Below, one piece after another: positions 62,051 to 64,000 of a stretch of DNA of 64,000 nucleotides (the stretch's first letter is position 1; each line of letters begins with the position of its first letter). Source of the DNA: JAJEFO01 sp022819605 (lineage in GTDB: Bacteria; Pseudomonadota; Alphaproteobacteria; Rhodobacterales; Rhodobacteraceae); assembly GCA_965221545.1 (NCBI GenBank), contig OZ244901.1, positions 3,596,001 through 3,660,000 on the forward strand, read 5' to 3'. A program made the translations under genes and the position numbers. The notes under the pieces are model-generated. The model was not told the origin of the DNA and made no database searches. It saw only the letters and a program-made list of their open reading frames with translations.

Positions 62051-62687
62051 ACCAACCCTGTCGATTGCGCACCCGATCACTCTGCCCCAGTTGCGCAGCG
62101 AAAGTCGGGAAGCGTGGCGTGGCAGGGCTGTACGGAAAGCGACCGGTGCGGGAAACAGCGATGCCTTTCCGTGCCCGCTGCAATGCGTATCATCAGTCTC
62201 GCAGAAGCGGTCTGGCACTGAGGGCACCGCCGACGATCGTCACGCACGCAGTTTTCTGGCCGTCACGACGGGTCGAAGTGCAAGGCCGATGTGCCGATGC
62301 AACATGCATTGGGCCGTCCGAGCAAGGCAGCCCATGCCTTTCCGAAAGCGCGGTGGGGAAACAAGAATGCGGTCAAGGGTCGCCACTATGGCAATTCCCG
62401 TACACCCAAGCCACAATCCGGAAAACGCCAACCCGTTGCGCGACACGCCAAAGGACCCGCGTCATGGTCGAAGACCTCCTGGACCGTGATTCCCGAGATG
62501 GCATAGAGGCATTCATCGCCAAGCGTGCGCCCGTCTTGCAACCGCTCCCGGAAGACGCCGAGACGGCCCCGAAATGACAGATCGCCGTCACGAACGCCTG
62601 CCGCACCTTGCGCGGCACATTCCCGTTGCAGCCATTTCGTGCGCCGCATAGGTTCCCGCGACATTTCAGAACCAGAGGAACCACGAC
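62051..62687. other. Intergenic region with possible gene remnants
   Basis: 637 bp. A plus-strand frame ending at 62577 finishes DRDSRDGIEAFIAKRAPVLQ, which resembles the last residues of enoyl-CoA hydratases (EG-x-AF-x-EKR-x-P), but the rest of the enzyme is absent. A different plus frame (about 62291-62506) contains GRPSKAAHAFPKARWGNKNA, a GNKNAVKG-type motif seen in small mobile-element or phage proteins. Both are weak and may be chance. metY's promoter must also lie here. Confidence 0.35.
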
Positions 62688-63977
62688 ATGTCCGATCGCC
62701 CGCAAGGCTTTGATACAGTGCAGGTGCACGCAGGCAACACGCCCGACCCCGCAACCGGCGCGCGCCAGATACCCATCTACCAGTCTACCGCTTTCGTGTT
62801 CCGCGATGCCGAACATGCCGCCGCCCTGTTCAACCTCCAGGAAGTCGGCTGGATCTATTCCCGGCTGACCAACCCGACCGTGGCGGCGCTGGCCGAACGG
62901 ATAACCGCGCTCGAGGGCGGTGTCGGCGGCATCGGCTGCTCTTCGGGGCATGCAGCGCAGATCATGGCCCTCTTCCCGCTGATGATGCCAGGATGCAACG
63001 TCGTGGCATCGACAAAGCTCTATGGCGGGTCGTACACCCAGCTCACCCAGACCATCAGGCGGTTCGGCTGGTCGTCAAGGCTGGTGGATTTCGACGACCT
63101 AGACGCCGTCAAGGCCGCGGTCGACGAGAACACGCGCGCGATCTTCTGCGAGTCGATCGCCAACCCGGGCGGCTACATCACCGACCTGGACGCCATCGGC
63201 AAGCTCTCGGACGAGGTCGGGCTGCCCCTCATCGTCGACAACACATCGGCGTCGCCATACCTCTGCCGCCCTATCGATTTCGGGGCGACCCTGGTTGTGC
63301 ACTCCACGACCAAGTATCTCACCGGCAACGGAACCGTGACGGGCGGGGCATTGGTGGACTCGGGCAAGTTTGACTGGTCCGCGTCCAGCAAGTTCCCGTC
63401 GCTGTCGGAGCCCGAGCCAGCCTATCACGGCCTCAACTTCCACCAGGCACTCGGTCCGATGGCCTTCACGTTCCACTCGATCGCAGTCGGGCTTCGTGAT
63501 CTTGGCATGACGATGAACCCGCAGGGCGCACATTACACCTTGATGGGGATCGAATCACTGTCGCTCCGCATGGAGAAGCATGTGGCAAACGCCAAAATGG
63601 TTGCAAATTGGCTGGAGGCCGACGATCGAATCGAGAGCGTGACCTACGCAGGGCTCGAGAGCTCGCCGTACTTCGATCGAGTTGAGCGCATTTGCCCCAA
63701 GGGGGCCGGTGCATTGTTCAGTTTTGCGGTCAAGGGCGGCTATGACGCATGCGTGAAACTCGTCGACTCCGTCGAGCTGTTCAGCCATGTCGCCAATCTC
63801 GGCGACGCGCGTTCGCTGATCATCCACTCCGCTTCGACGACGCACCGCCAGTTGACCGACGAGCAGAGGGAGGCCTCGGGCGCGCTGCCCAACGTTGTCC
63901 GGCTGTCGATCGGAATCGAGGATCCGGACGACATCATCGCTGACCTGGATCAGGCCCTGACCAAGGCCACGGCATAG
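62688..63977 (+). CDS. metY: O-acetylhomoserine aminocarboxypropyltransferase
   Basis: A 429-residue PLP enzyme of the Cys/Met-metabolism family that makes homocysteine (or methionine) from O-acetylhomoserine and sulfide (or methanethiol). MetY features: FDTVQVHAGNTPDPATGARQ, the PLP site VDNTSASPYLCRP and Lys209 in VHSTTKYLTGNG, and a C-terminus with SLIIHSASTTHRQL. An AGAGGAA ribosome site precedes the ATG. Length is normal. Confidence 0.94.
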   Translation: MSDRPQGFDTVQVHAGNTPDPATGARQIPIYQSTAFVFRDAEHAAALFNLQEVGWIYSRLTNPTVAALAERITALEGGVGGIGCSSGHAAQIMALFPLMMPGCNVVASTKLYGGSYTQLTQTIRRFGWSSRLVDFDDLDAVKAAVDENTRAIFCESIANPGGYITDLDAIGKLSDEVGLPLIVDNTSASPYLCRPIDFGATLVVHSTTKYLTGNGTVTGGALVDSGKFDWSASSKFPSLSEPEPAYHGLNFHQALGPMAFTFHSIAVGLRDLGMTMNPQGAHYTLMGIESLSLRMEKHVANAKMVANWLEADDRIESVTYAGLESSPYFDRVERICPKGAGALFSFAVKGGYDACVKLVDSVELFSHVANLGDARSLIIHSASTTHRQLTDEQREASGALPNVVRLSIGIEDPDDIIADLDQALTKATA

Positions 63978-64000
63978 GTTCGAATCCGGGGCCAAGTCAC

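Noticed and set aside
63976..64000. T-arm-like GGTTCGAATCC at the window end
   Set aside because: It begins inside the metY stop codon, leaving no room for a tRNA, and the flanking bases do not form a T stem.
1..64000. CRISPR array or complete prophage
   Set aside because: No regularly spaced direct repeats, integrase, terminase or capsid genes were seen; the only mobile sequences found are the two TnpB elements and the tRNA fragment.

Overview
The window looks like the chromosome of a GC-rich alphaproteobacterium, most likely Rhodobacterales or a close relative. The basis is gene order and family content: a ctaC-ctaB-(small coxF-like)-ctaG-ctaE-SURF1-thrC-M16 peptidase-GNAT run with tldD divergent from ctaC, the DUF1285/moxR/DUF58/DUF4159 cluster, a zapA plus coiled-coil gene pair next to tkt, and an alphaproteobacterial-type rnpB. 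No 16S or complete tRNA gene is present, so the placement is an inference.

Layout. 1-3.4 kb: the end of a dipeptide/oligopeptide ABC operon (permease, permease, fused double ATPase). 3.4-8.7 kb: zapA and a coiled-coil partner, transketolase, rpmG, the RNase P RNA gene with a plausible promoter, and ampD. 8.7-9.9 kb has no recognisable gene. 9.9-15.8 kb: an Excalibur-like lipoprotein, gatA/gatC, trpB and cfa. 15.8-23.4 kb: a MoxR-DUF58-BatA/DUF4159-membrane protein operon, divergent from DUF1285. 23.4-24.2 kb: a mobile-element scar (tRNA 3' fragment and a deleted TnpB element). 24.2-35.7 kb: an amide-uptake island, with acyl-CoA ligase, an unusual ABC ATPase-amidase fusion, LivG/M/H-type transporter subunits, a Tat-type binding protein, a flotillin, an AmiC-like cytosolic binding protein, a MarR regulator and palindromic operators. 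35.9-45 kb: a P450, GNAT, M16 peptidase, threonine synthase and the cytochrome oxidase cluster. 45-49.4 kb: tldD and topA. 49.5-52 kb: an Rpn nuclease gene split by an intact TnpB element. 52.3-64 kb: an Lhr-type helicase, argE, a second peptide ABC system (ATPase fusion divergent from binding protein and permeases) and metY.

The most unusual item is a small TnpB-only mobile element in two copies. Copy A (50497-51848) encodes an apparently complete TnpB (RuvC D/E/D and a zinc finger) and no TnpA. It has 26-bp imperfect terminal inverted repeats, is flanked by an 8-bp direct repeat AAGATAAT, and lies inside an rpn gene that becomes a clean 327-codon frame when the element and one repeat are removed. 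Copy B (23774-24110) is an internally deleted derivative with related ends and its own different 8-bp duplication, GTGTTTTT. Classical TnpB carriers (IS200/IS605, IS607) have neither terminal inverted repeats nor such duplications. The 3' ends of both copies keep an 8-bp hairpin whose arms differ by compensatory changes, which fits a guide-type (omega) RNA.

The amide island reads as one pathway: capture and import of an amide-like solute, hydrolysis by an amidase covalently attached to the transporter ATPase, and CoA activation of the released acid. A MarR repressor and a signal-peptide-less binding protein are the likely sensors. These roles are inferred from families and context.
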